Assembly (NCBI RefSeq): GCF_014646095.1
Contig: NZ_BMMU01000015.1
Span: forward strand, 62,001-126,000
Source of the DNA: Streptomyces lacrimifluminis
GTDB taxonomy: Bacteria > Actinomycetota > Actinomycetes > Streptomycetales > Streptomycetaceae
Length of the DNA stretch: 64,000 nt
Direction: 5' to 3'
Numbering within the stretch: position 1 is the first letter of the stretch; the number at the start of each line of letters is the position of its first letter. This document shows, in pieces, positions 26,701-33,659 of this stretch. A program made the position numbers and the translations under genes. Below the pieces are notes generated by a model. The model did no database searches. It was not told the origin of the DNA and was given only the letters and a program-made list of their open reading frames with translations.

Positions 26701-27368
26701 CCCGCCCGCAGCGCCTGCGCCGCGAGATGGAGTGTCACGAGCGAGGACGAACAGGCGGTGTCCACGGTGACCGCCGGGCCCTCGAAGCCGAAGGCGTAGG
26801 CGACGCGGCCGGACACCACACTGCCCGCGACACCGGTGCTGAGGAAGCCCTGGACCTCGTCGGGCATGGTCGACAACTCGCCCGCGTAGTCGTGGTACAT
26901 GAGCCCGGCGTAGACGCCGGTGGGACTGCCGGTCAGCGTGCCCGGGTCGATGCCGGCGTGTTCCAGCGCCTCCCATGCCACTTCCAGCAGCAGTCGCTGC
27001 TGGGGGTCCATGGCGAGTGCCTCGCGGGGGGAAATTCCGAAGAAGCCGGCGTCGAAGTCCGCGGCGTCGTGCAGAAAGGCGCCTTCGCGGGCGTGGCTGG
27101 TCCCCAACTGGTCCTGATCGGGGGCGAAGAGGGCATCGAAGTCCCAGCCCCGGTCGTCGGGCATGGCGCCCACCGCGTCCCGGGCCTCGGCCACCAGCCG
27201 CCACAGCTCGTCGGGCCCGGTGACTCCGCCGGGGAAACGGCAGCCGATGCCGACTATCGCGACGGGTTCACTGCCCGCGTCCTCCAACTGTTTGAGCCGT
27301 CGGTGAGCCTTGCGCAGATCGCTCGTCATACGGCGGATGTAATCGACGAGCCGTGCTTCGTCCGTCAC
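20739..27368 (-). CDS. Type I PKS, fully reducing module: KS-AT(malonyl)-DH-ER-KR-ACP
   Basis: 2209 residues from GTG 27368, with GGGGG upstream. Docking coil 1-30; KS 33-460 with Cys206, His341 and His381; AT 575-870 with GHSIGE (Ser674) and HAFH (774-777), a malonyl-CoA signature; DH from about 955 with HAVGGTVLVP (His988) and HPALADAALH; ER with LIHAGAGGVGTAAVQLA; KR with GAGGNLG, VLDDG (B-type) and NYAAAN; ACP with Ser2092 in LGFDSL. The last 70 residues form a C-terminal docking region, which should pair with the coil on the next protein. All catalytic motifs look intact, so it should add a two-carbon unit and reduce it to methylene. The KS has the ordinary Cys, not the Gln of a loading KS, so an acyl starter must come from elsewhere. 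Confidence 0.92.
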   Translation of the reverse strand: MTDEARLVDYIRRMTSDLRKAHRRLKQLEDAGSEPVAIVGIGCRFPGGVTGPDELWRLVAEARDAVGAMPDDRGWDFDALFAPDQDQLGTSHAREGAFLHDAADFDAGFFGISPREALAMDPQQRLLLEVAWEALEHAGIDPGTLTGSPTGVYAGLMYHDYAGELSTMPDEVQGFLSTGVAGSVVSGRVAYAFGFEGPAVTVDTACSSSLVTLHLAAQALRAGECDLALAGGVTVMATPSTFVENSRQGGLAADGRCKSFAGAADGTGWGEGAALLVVERLSDARRHGHQVLAVIRGTAVNQDGASNGLTAPNGPSQQRVIRRALANARLTAADVDAVEAHGTGTRLGDPVEAQALLATYGKERTEGLPLWLGSVKSNLAHTQAAAGAAGVIKMVMAIRHGRLPRTLHVDEATPEVDWGAGAVRLLAEPRDWPDLGRPRRAAVSSFGVSGTNAHVILEQASVEGEFEQAAEPAPGEGQRTEDARAAEFVPLPTVPVLLSARDDEALRAQAARLHEHVTGPDAPRLPDLGHATATTRAALEQRAVVVAADHDELARALKALASAEPAPGLLTGPAGDQACAFLFTGQGAQRPGMGMELYAAFPVYARALDSVCAELDGHLDQPLHDLLSAAPGTATAELLDETRYTQAATFAVEVALFRLVESWGVRPRHLAGHSIGELAAAHVSGMLTLPDACALVAARGRLMQELPAGGAMVALEAAEAEVTPLLAGQEDAIALAAVNAERSVVASGTAAAVASVAAHFAGLGRRTRHLRVSHAFHSPLMDPMLDEFRDVVRKLEFHPPAIPVVSSVTGAVQPDDQWASPDYWARQVRDTVRFHDVTATLCEAGATVLLELGPDAALTAMADSGSTGGPDGAATPADPLRVAAQRRDQPEPRALITALGRLHAHGVRVDWEAFYADRGTRPVPLPTYAFQRRRYWLRPKPGTAATGTAGLPVAGHPLLATALTVAGTGTLLLTGRLGVDTHPWLADHAVGGTVLVPGTAFVELALHAAARLRTADRTTLTIGELVLRAPLILPATGGVRIQVVVGEADADGRRTVAVASQPETADADDEWTAHADGVLGGEPAADRPEPGPWPPTDATPLETGSLYDEFATAGFSYGPAFQGVRRAWRHGDEVYAEVALPEAIASDAAAFALHPALADAALHAAVFAGGPFSAAPGEGRLPFVWDGVTLRATGATALRVRLTPTGPDSLTLTLADPTGTPVATIRSLTVRAAPAVLPATGADTGPADGLHLPGWETVPLSAEPADTPERWVLAGDPKSLPTLPGASRRPDPAEVDATDTDFVVVHLDAALPRGAGPGDPAAVAEVHAATERALGTVRRWLTDDTFAAVRLVVLLRGAVRVTGEDPLPDPVAAAVWGLLGSAAHENPDRVTVLDWDGDDRSGTALPAAVAGPEPRLALRAGTAHAPRLTPLAGHPSLLPPPGPAPWVLDRVGESGTIDDLALVPAPDSLTEPLGAGQVRVDVRAAGVNFRDVVVALGLVPGLRGLGGELAGVVSAVGPDVPGLRAGDRVFGLAPAAFGPVADTDHRWLAPIPEGWSFEQAAAVPLAYLTAYYGLVDLAAVRPGQKVLIHAGAGGVGTAAVQLAQHLGAEVYATASTAKRHVLRDAGLDDAHTADSRTLDFADHFLGTTGGQGMDVVLDCLAGEFVDAGLRLLPRGGQFLEMGKTDIRDPAAVAADRPGVAYQAYDLQEASPDRMRDMLTALLDLFDRGALTPPPPAVWDVRRARDAFRTLSQAKLIGKAVLTVPRRPDPEATFVVTGAGGNLGGLVARHLVTRYGARHLLLLGRRGPAAPGAAELAAELRTLGAHGVDTIACDTADRAALRAVLDGLDRPPTVIVHAAGVLDDGLAARLTDEQLHRVLRPKTDSAAHLDALTRELGHDPALFVLFSSASGFTGNPGQANYAAANTYLDALAAHRRASGLAGTSLLWGAWEQSAGMTAGLSDTDQRRMARSGLLALSPEQGLALFDSAIGADTHAVAPIALDTGVLREQAEAGTLPPVFRGLVQAPVLRRAAPATPGTAGAPGLAERLAALTGTERDRLLLDLVHSHTATVLGHGSPDSLGAQRTFRELGFDSLTAVELRNALGAVTGLRLPATLVFDHPTPQAVAALLRAELAPPEASPAQEALAIVDGLARSLADVPADDPDRRHLDDRLRSLLDAWRTPQYEGAVDDLARASDDDLFAMVDDGFRPS

Positions 27369-27615
27369 TGAAACCCCCGGGGGTCGGAGCCGTGCGGATA
27401 CCGCCGGGGAACGGCGACAACCGCCTGGGGCAGTCGCGCCAAGCAGCCCTGGGTATTGAGGACTTCAAGTAGACGAGGTTCCCGCCGCGTCGCGACACCC
27501 CTGACCTGGACCCGTGCTCATAGGGGTCGGTTCAGGGGCCCGCACGGGCGCGGACCGAACCCGCCGCCTGTTAGCTTCCGGAAACGGACGGCCCTCGACA
27601 GACCCGGAGAATGAT
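27369..27615. promoter_or_regulatory. Divergent promoter region between PKS and type II thioesterase
   Basis: About 247 bases separate the two divergent starts. AT-richer patches (around 27455-27480 and the TTAGCTTCCGG stretch near 27571) are candidates for promoter elements. No clear palindrome or regulator site was seen, and no pathway regulator gene is adjacent. Confidence 0.45.
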
Positions 27616-28389
27616 GTGACCGCGCACCGCGCAGACGCGGATCTGTGGATCCGCCGCTACCACCCCGCCCCGGACAGCGAGGTACGCCTGCTGTGCCTCC
27701 CGCACGCCGGAGGTTCGGCCAGTTTCTACTTTCCGGTCTCGCAGGCCCTCGCACCGCGCGTCGAGGTCCTCGCGGTGCAGTATCCGGGGCGCCAGGACCG
27801 GCGGCTGGAACCGTGTGTCGAGAGCATCCCCGAACTGGCCGACCACTTGCTGCCGTTGCTCGTCGACGAGTGGACAGACCGGCCACTGGCCCTGTTCGGG
27901 CACAGCATGGGCGCGTCGCTGGCCTTCGAGTTGGCCGGTCAGCTGGAGCAGCGGGCCGGGGTGGTACCGGTGATGCTGTTCGCGTCGGGCAGACGGGCGC
28001 CGTCCCGGTTCCGGGTGGAGGAGGATGTGCACGGGCGCGGTGACGAGGCCCTGCTCGACGAGATCAGGCGGCTGGCCGGCACCGACAGCCGGATCCTCGG
28101 CGACGACGAGGTGCTGCGCATGGTGCTGCCCGCGATCCGCAGCGACTACCGGGCCGCCGAGCTGTACCGTCCCCAGCGGGTGCACCAGGTGACCTGCCCG
28201 GTGACGGCCCTGGTGGGCGACGAGGACCCGAAGGCCCCGCTGGACGACGTACAGGCCTGGCAGGAGCACACCACCGGCGGCTTCGCCATGGAGGTGTACC
28301 CGGGCGGCCACTTCTACCTCACCGAGCAGGCGCCCGGGCTGATCCGGCGGATCGCGGACACCCTGAGCGGTGCGGCGGCGGACCACTGA
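27616..28389 (+). CDS. Type II (editing) thioesterase
   Basis: 257 residues of the alpha/beta hydrolase TEII family. LCLPHAGGSASFY is near the N-terminus, the nucleophile elbow is GHSMG near residue 95, the likely acid is in VGDEDPKAPLD, and the histidine is in PGGHFYLTE. These enzymes release stalled or mis-primed acyl groups from PKS carrier proteins. GTG 27616 is preferred over the longer in-frame start at 27514 because GGAG lies 6 bases upstream and the protein then matches family length. It is divergent from the PKS genes and most likely serves them. Confidence 0.9.
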   Translation: MTAHRADADLWIRRYHPAPDSEVRLLCLPHAGGSASFYFPVSQALAPRVEVLAVQYPGRQDRRLEPCVESIPELADHLLPLLVDEWTDRPLALFGHSMGASLAFELAGQLEQRAGVVPVMLFASGRRAPSRFRVEEDVHGRGDEALLDEIRRLAGTDSRILGDDEVLRMVLPAIRSDYRAAELYRPQRVHQVTCPVTALVGDEDPKAPLDDVQAWQEHTTGGFAMEVYPGGHFYLTEQAPGLIRRIADTLSGAAADH

Positions 28390-28630
28390 CATGGGGGCCG
28401 GCGCCGAGACTGCTGGCCGTCAGCGACCTGCACATCTCCTACGAGGAGAACCGGCGGTTCCTGGACCAGCTCCGCCCCACCACCGACCAGGACTGGCTCA
28501 TCGTCGCCGGCGCACATTCCCCGGACGACGGTGCACGACGGTGTGCGCTTCGAGGAGGTCTCCATCGGCTACCCCCGCGAATGGCGGCGGCGCGGCTTCC
28601 GCGAGGCATCCTGCGCGACGTGCTTCCGGC
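28389..28630 (+). pseudogene. Calcineurin-like metallophosphoesterase remnant (PptH-like)
   Basis: The first part reads PRLLAVSDLHISYEENRRFL then TTDQDWLIVAG, the first metal-binding block (DxH) of an actinobacterial metallophosphoesterase. Directly after AHSPDD the frame changes, and from 28528 one reads VHDGVRFEEVSIGYPREWRR, the usual C-terminal end. The whole middle, with the remaining metal ligands, is missing. Full-length relatives often lie next to a phosphopantetheinyl transferase; the mycobacterial homologue PptH removes phosphopantetheine from carrier proteins. Its position one base after the thioesterase gene suggests it once belonged to the PKS locus. That link is inference. Confidence 0.7.
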
Positions 28631-28695
28631 CGCGAAGCCCGCACCGGCCGTGCCGTGAGTGGGCGGCGGTGACGTTCATCCCGGGTTGGGCCACG

Positions 28696-28729
28696 CAAGA
28701 GGCCCGTCCGTATACGGACGGGCCTCTTG
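28696..28729 (-). terminator. Strong palindromic terminator after the tRNA-like gene
   Basis: Perfect inverted repeat with 17-base arms (CAAGAGGCCCGTCCGTA and its complement). It lies 5 bases beyond the 3' end of the tRNA-like gene on the minus strand and would also end transcripts coming from the thioesterase side. Confidence 0.8.
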
Positions 28730-28733
28730 ATCG

Positions 28734-28803
28734 AGCGCCGGGCAGGCCTTGCACCTGCATTTCCCCACAGGAAGCGGGGCGTCTTTCCTTGGACCACCAA
28801 CGC
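28734..28803 (-). tRNA. tRNA-Gly-like gene, anticodon TCC, atypical
   Basis: On the minus strand a 70-base cloverleaf can be drawn. Acceptor GCGTTGG pairs with CCGGCGC (two G-T pairs). The D-stem has only 3 pairs. The anticodon stem CCCCG/TGGGG has loop CTTCCTG, giving anticodon TCC. The T-stem GCAGG/CCTGC is perfect, but its loop is TGCAAGG instead of the usual TTCRA type. The 3' CCA is not encoded. The strong terminator follows directly. Base-pairing and the 7-base loops support a real structured RNA. The weak D-stem and altered T-loop mean it may be a tRNA-like RNA with another role rather than a normal decoder. Confidence 0.55.
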
Positions 28804-28864
28804 GCAACCAGCCAACCGGAGTTGCGGCGACCAGCTCAAGATCAAGCTTAGCGCAACTGTCCGC

Positions 28865-29052
28865 CCCGGGTCCCCAGCCCTGTTTCGTACGCCACCACCA
28901 CGGCCTGTGCCCGGCCGTCCGGGCCCGGCTTGGTCATCATGCGGTCGAGGCGGGTCTTGACGGTCGCTCACTGGTGCGAGGACGGTCGGCGATCTCCAGG
29001 TCGGACATCCCGCGGGCGATCAGTTCAGAGCCTCCACCTCACGGGTGAGCCA
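28865..29052 (-). pseudogene. LuxR/NarL-type response regulator, C-terminal HTH remnant with frameshifts
   Basis: On the minus strand three frames in turn read LTREVEAL, then LIARGMSDLEIADRPRTSE, then TVKTRLDRMMTK...RAQAVVVAYETGL. Together they are the LuxR helix-turn-helix and the usual C-terminal end of a NarL-type response regulator. At least two frameshifts separate them, and no receiver domain is found upstream. Confidence 0.65.
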
Positions 29053-29133
29053 ACGCCTGCGGATCGAGGGCTGTTCGCAGGCGGTGGCCTGCTGCCGGGA
29101 GTACGCAGCGCGCAAGGCCCGCGCCGCTCCTCG

Positions 29134-30114
29134 TTACGACCTGGGGCCGGGAGTCGCGCCGACCCAGCGGTGATAGGCGTCCACGTCGACATTGCTGCCG
29201 CACACGATGGTGACCACGTGCCGGCCGGCGAAGCGGTCACGGTCCTCGAGGATCGCCGCGATGCCGAGCGCGGCGGACGGTTCGACGACAAGGCCGGCGT
29301 GGTCGAGAAGCATGCGCATACCGGCGATGATCGACGCCTCCTGGACCAGGACGGCATCGTCGGCAACCTGGAGGAGGTCGGCCAGCACGGCCGGGATCGG
29401 ACGCCTGCCGGCCACGCCGTCGGCGATGGTGTCGGCCGATTCGGTGGTGACGACACGTTGCTCGCGCCACGAGTGTGTCATCGCCGGTGCACCCAGCGGC
29501 TGGACGCAGATCACTTCGACCTCGGGTGCCAAGGCCTTGAGGACATGGCCCACACCAGTGGCCAGCGCCCCGCCGCCGAGTGCGATCAGGACGGCGTCGT
29601 AGGACGGTCCCGCGTCCACCAGTTCCAGGCCGATGGTGGCCGCGCCCTCGCAGGTCTCGATGTCCAGGCTGTCCTCGACCAGTCTGCTGCCTTCGTACCG
29701 TGCGATGGCCGCCGCCCGCTCGCGGGCCAGCTCATGGTCCCCGTCCACCAGCTCCAGCCGGGCGTCCAACGCGCGGATGCGATCGAGCTTGGCCACAGTC
29801 GCAAAGCGGGATGCCACGACGGTCACGTCGAGCCCTCGGCCTCGACCTGACCAGGCGAGGGCCTGGCCCAGATTGCCCGCACTGGCACACACCGCGGCTC
29901 GCGCGCCGTTGTCGGCGAGCAGGCCGGCGACCACCTCGGTACCTCGGGCCTTGAAGCTGCGGACCGGGTTGGCCGTTTCGAGCTTGACGCTCACCGTGCA
30001 CCCGAGAGCGGGCTCCAGCGCCTCACAGCGGTAGAGCGGAGTACCGAGGAATACCGGGTCGATCACCCGGCGAGCCGCCCGGATCCGCTCGGTGTCGAGG
30101 CGTGTCTCCAGCAT
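29134..30114 (-). CDS. PLP-dependent threonine/serine dehydratase-like enzyme
   Basis: 326 residues of fold-type II PLP enzyme. The Schiff-base lysine is in RSFKARG, the substrate-binding loop in SAGNLGQAL, and the phosphate-binding glycine loop in LGGGALATG. The C-terminal CGSNVD provides the usual residue near the pyridine nitrogen. Length and motifs match catabolic threonine dehydratases without an ACT domain; hydroxyaspartate or other amino-acid lyases are possible. ATG 30114 gives a normal family start, but no good ribosome site precedes it. GTG 30135, with a weak AAAGAGA upstream, is the alternative. It has no co-directional partner and is bordered by regulator debris. Confidence 0.82.
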   Translation of the reverse strand: MLETRLDTERIRAARRVIDPVFLGTPLYRCEALEPALGCTVSVKLETANPVRSFKARGTEVVAGLLADNGARAAVCASAGNLGQALAWSGRGRGLDVTVVASRFATVAKLDRIRALDARLELVDGDHELARERAAAIARYEGSRLVEDSLDIETCEGAATIGLELVDAGPSYDAVLIALGGGALATGVGHVLKALAPEVEVICVQPLGAPAMTHSWREQRVVTTESADTIADGVAGRRPIPAVLADLLQVADDAVLVQEASIIAGMRMLLDHAGLVVEPSAALGIAAILEDRDRFAGRHVVTIVCGSNVDVDAYHRWVGATPGPRS

Positions 30115-30135
30115 GACATCGCAGCGTAGCGTCAC

Positions 30136-30575
30136 CGGTGCAGTTCTCTTTGGTCGCTTACCCGGCACCCGGCGCCCGCACTGGCAGACACGACCAACTC
30201 GGTGTCCGAGGCCCGAGGAGGCGTCACGGGGATTGAACTGGAGCTGTCTGTCCAACGAGCAGGAAGCCCGGGTAGCGCGTCAGGAAGTCGACGCCCTGAC
30301 ACAGTGGCGGGCTGATGAGGAGGAGAAGTCGGCCCTGCTCGACTTGCCGAGCTTCTTGAAGTCTGCGCCGCGACACCGGGCAGCCACCTGTGATTGATGG
30401 GTGACTGACCGTGCACGGCCGCCGGTGCGGCAGGTCGACCGCCAGGGCTCCGGCCGTGGGCGTCGGTTTGCCGTTCGTGAGCGGGGGCGGGGCTGAATTC
30501 GTCGGCGCCGGGGCAGTCGGAATGGTAGGTACCGTCGAGCGGGCGTGCTGCAATTCCAGCTAGGGAGATCAGGGC
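30136..30575. other. Intergenic stretch, no supported gene
   Basis: About 440 bases between the dehydratase and the phosphatase genes. Short frames on both strands (for example 30092-30397 plus and 30224-30553 minus) show no family motif. The end supplies a ribosome site (GGGAGATCAGG) for ATG 30576. The promoter of that gene presumably lies here. Confidence 0.5.
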
Positions 30576-32294
30576 ATGGCAGAACCAGACCATACGGAGA
30601 ACGACGGGAAACGGCCCGTGGCGACGCATACCGCCGGGCTCACCAAGACGCTGGAAGCCATCGGGACCGGGGCCTACCTCGTGGACGACGAGGGCCGCAT
30701 CCTCGCCGCGAACTCCCGCGCCGAGCAGTTTCTGGACCGGCCGGCCGGAGATCTCTTCGGCCATGACGCGCATGACCTACTCCACCGGGACTCACACGGC
30801 CATCCCTTGCCCCGGACCCAGTGCCGCATGCGACAGGCTTTCCACGCCGGACGCACCGCTCAGGCCGACGAGGACTACTTCGTACGCGGGGACGGCTCTC
30901 TGCTGCAGATCTCGTGGCTGATAACTCCCTTCGGCCTCGGTAACCAGGAGCACCGCACGCTCGTCCTCTTCCAACCCCGGTACCTGGGGGAACCGGACTC
31001 ACTCCCGCAACCGGGGACCACCCTGCTGCCGGAACTCGAACGTCTCGCCCTGCTGGCCGCGACCACCACACAACTGACCTCCACACTCGATGCCGACGAG
31101 GCCCTGCGACGACTCGTGACCCTGGTGGTGCCCCGGCTGGCCGACTGGGCCATCATCGACTTGATCACGGAACGCGACGAGGTGTGGCGCACTGTCGTCG
31201 CCGAGATGGACGGTGGGGTACTCGTGCACCACGAGGAGTTGCAGGGACCGATGCCACCCATCCCCGAGGAGTCCCCGATGCCGTTGTCCCGGGCCCTGCG
31301 CGGAGTCGCCTCGACTCTGGCCGGCCCGCAGACCTACCAGGGGGCACCGGATTCCGGCATCGCGGTCGAACAACGCCGCCTGTTCGACGCCACCGGCATT
31401 CACTCCGCGGCCATCGCGCCCATCCGCAGCACCCGCGCCGTACTCGGAGCCCTGACTCTGGGCCGCGCGAAGCAGGCGGGCGACTTCAGCAACCCTGATC
31501 TCCCCCTGATCGAGGACATCGCCCGCCGTGCCGGCCTCGCGCTGGACAACGCGCGCCTCTACCAGCGCCAGCGCAAGGTCGCCGAGACCATGCAGAACCA
31601 TCTGCTGCCACAGATGCCACGCGTGCCCGGGTTGCAGATGACGGTCCGCTACCTGCCCGCACCCGACGCCTCCCAGGTCGGGGGTGACTGGTACGACGCC
31701 TTCTCCCTGGCCGACGGTGCCACCGCGCTGGCCATCGGCGACGTCGTCGGTCACGACCTGGAGGCCGCCGCCGGCATGGCACAGGTGCGCAACATGCTCC
31801 GCGCCTACGCCTGGGCCCTGCGCGAGCCCCCCAGCCAGATCGTCGAACGTCTCGACGAGGCGGTTCTGCACATCACCGACGTCGACATGGCCACCATGAT
31901 CCTCGCCCGGATCGAAGAGACCCACGACGGTCAGTGGAAGCTGTCCTGGACCAACGCCGGCCACCCGCCACCGCTGTTGATCAGCCATGACGGCCTGGCC
32001 GACTACCTCACCGACGGCCACGGCATTCTCCTGGGCACCGGATCCCAGAAACCCCGCACCGACGCCACCGCCCTGCTGCCGCCCGGCTCCACTCTCCTGC
32101 TGTACACCGACGGTCTGATCGAAGAACCCGGCCACACCCTCGACGAAGGCCTCCAGCGACTGCGCCGACACGCCGCCGCCCTGGCCCACCGTCCTCTGAC
32201 CTCCTTCACCGACGAACTGCTGGGCCGGGTCCGCCCCCTCGCCAACGACGACGATGTCGCCCTGCTCGCCTTGCGGGTACCTGCCCGGGCCTGA
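30576..32294 (+). CDS. PAS-GAF-SpoIIE PP2C-type serine phosphatase
   Basis: 572 residues. A PAS domain covers about 20-130 (GAYLVDDEGRILAANSRAEQF). A GAF domain covers about 160-310 (LADWAIIDLI through LIEDIARRAGLALDNARLY). A SpoIIE-type PP2C phosphatase domain covers about 335-570, with QVGGDWYDAF and metal-binding acidic residues in IGDVVGHDLEAA, TNAGHPPPLL and YTDGLIEE. In actinomycetes such proteins dephosphorylate anti-anti-sigma factors and so tune alternative sigma factors in response to redox, osmotic or other signals. No kinase domain, anti-sigma factor or antagonist gene is adjacent, so its partner is elsewhere. Probably cytosolic, since no membrane segment is seen. Confidence 0.92.
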   Translation: MAEPDHTENDGKRPVATHTAGLTKTLEAIGTGAYLVDDEGRILAANSRAEQFLDRPAGDLFGHDAHDLLHRDSHGHPLPRTQCRMRQAFHAGRTAQADEDYFVRGDGSLLQISWLITPFGLGNQEHRTLVLFQPRYLGEPDSLPQPGTTLLPELERLALLAATTTQLTSTLDADEALRRLVTLVVPRLADWAIIDLITERDEVWRTVVAEMDGGVLVHHEELQGPMPPIPEESPMPLSRALRGVASTLAGPQTYQGAPDSGIAVEQRRLFDATGIHSAAIAPIRSTRAVLGALTLGRAKQAGDFSNPDLPLIEDIARRAGLALDNARLYQRQRKVAETMQNHLLPQMPRVPGLQMTVRYLPAPDASQVGGDWYDAFSLADGATALAIGDVVGHDLEAAAGMAQVRNMLRAYAWALREPPSQIVERLDEAVLHITDVDMATMILARIEETHDGQWKLSWTNAGHPPPLLISHDGLADYLTDGHGILLGTGSQKPRTDATALLPPGSTLLLYTDGLIEEPGHTLDEGLQRLRRHAAALAHRPLTSFTDELLGRVRPLANDDDVALLALRVPARA

Positions 32295-33002
32295 CCTCCG
32301 TACTCCGGGCGGCCACGTCGGCTGCTGCGAACGACTGCCTCCGGCCGGAGGCGTTGTCGCCGGCCCTGGCTGCAGAGCGGGGCACAGGTGTCCGCCGGAA
32401 CCGATGAGTTCTGGCCGCCCCGGTGGCCGGCGGGGACCGCATCGAGGTTGCGACCGTCGGTTGTGCCGAGGCCGGCGGTGCCCCGACGACCAGGGATTCG
32501 CTCTCTCGTATCGCCTCGATCACCAGACCCCTCACCGCCGTGGCGTGATGCTGTTCGTCGAGGACGTCCGGATCGCCCTCGACGACCCGATCGACCCGTG
32601 GTCGCCGGAAGCCGGCGAACCCGAACGTGGTCCGCTCGCCCGTGGGTGCGGTCGACGACGTGGTATCGACAACTCGGTCCCGCCCCAGCGGATGCGGGAC
32701 TTCTGGCGGGACGCCGCCGACGCCTGACCGAGCGTTTGACCGTCGGTTCGTGAGAGGCCCGGGGCAGGTTCCGGATCGAGCTCCGTGCCGTTTCGACTTC
32801 ACGATCCCCGGACCCAACCAGAACTCCCCCGAACAACCAGCTCCGACCGCCCGTACTATCTCTCTACACCGGGGGTGGCCTGCAGCCAGGTACGACCCGC
32901 ACAAGACGCAATCAAGCCCTTCGGAATCACCGCCCAGCCCATGCGCCCGCTCTGCGGGTCACTGCACAGCCCGCGGACTCGCCCCGAGGAAAGGCCGGCA
33001 CC
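32295..33002. other. Intergenic stretch with only weak open frames
   Basis: About 700 bases. A plus-strand frame at 32254-32727 contains a less random-looking section (GVMLFVEDVRIALDDPIDPW), and a minus-strand frame covers 32206-32904, but neither has a convincing start, ribosome site or known motif. The last 150 bases, less GC-rich around CCCGTACTATCTCTCTAC, probably hold the promoter of the gene at 33003. Confidence 0.45.
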
Positions 33003-33659
33003 ATGCCCGACGGCAAGACACCCACCACCGAACTGACATCGCAGTACATGGCCCAGGTGGGCAACGACCTTGAGCGCAACGCCAAGGAACAGGACCGTAT
33101 CGTCGCGGAGATCGACGCGCTGCAGGAGCAACTGCGCGCCCTGCAACACGACCACACTGTGCTGACGAACATGCGCAACGCGCTCGGCGCCACTGACGCC
33201 GTCACTCGGCCTGCCCCCGACGCGGATGCGGCGGCCTCAGTGGCTCGGCGGAAGAGCACCCCGAAGGCCGGTGGGGGCAAGCGGGTTGGGGCGAAGAAGA
33301 GCGGCGCTACGCAAGACGGCGAGGCGGTCAGGAAGTCGGCTGCCAATAAGCCCGAGGCCGCGGCCAAGGGGACGGCCGCGAAGACGGCACAGCCCACTCT
33401 CGTCGAACTGATCCGCCGTCACCTCACCGATCAGAACGAACCCCGCTCCGCAGCGGAAATCGCCACGGCACTCGGCCAGGCCCACCCCGACCGCACCATC
33501 AAGACCACCGTCGTACGCACCACGGTCGAAGGACTCGTCGCCAAGAGCCATGCCCAGCGCACCAAGCAGGGCAACTCCGTCTACTACACCACCCCCGACA
33601 CCCAGGATCCGACCCCGCCCGCAGCGGCCCCGACCGACGACCAGACCGACGTGAACTGA
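33003..33659 (+). CDS. Coiled-coil, lysine/alanine-rich linker and winged-helix protein, function unknown
   Basis: 218 residues with a three-part layout. Residues about 10-60 are a predicted coiled coil (DLERNAKEQDRIVAEIDALQ). Residues about 70-125 form a Lys/Ala/Gly-rich, histone-like basic linker. Residues about 128-195 look like a winged helix (LVELIRRHLTDQNEPRSAAE, TVVRTTVEGLVAKSHAQR, then a wing with NSVYYTT). The ribosome site GAGGAAAGG precedes ATG 33003. The design suggests a DNA-binding, possibly nucleoid-associated or regulatory dimer. No gene name is known to me and the target cannot be inferred. Confidence 0.75.
   Translation: MPDGKTPTTELTSQYMAQVGNDLERNAKEQDRIVAEIDALQEQLRALQHDHTVLTNMRNALGATDAVTRPAPDADAAASVARRKSTPKAGGGKRVGAKKSGATQDGEAVRKSAANKPEAAAKGTAAKTAQPTLVELIRRHLTDQNEPRSAAEIATALGQAHPDRTIKTTVVRTTVEGLVAKSHAQRTKQGNSVYYTTPDTQDPTPPAAAPTDDQTDVN

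Noticed and set aside
20739..27368. Possible loading (KSQ) ketosynthase in PKS A
   Set aside because: The active-site residue is Cys206 in TACSSS, not Gln, and a full reductive loop is present, so this is an extender module.
28734..28803. tRNA-like gene as an attB/attL site of an integrated element
   Set aside because: No second copy of its 3' end and no integrase gene were found in the window, so an attachment site cannot be supported.
32254..32727. Plus-strand frame of 157 residues after the SpoIIE phosphatase
   Set aside because: It begins inside the phosphatase gene, has no ribosome site, and only a short central section looks protein-like; not enough to call a gene.
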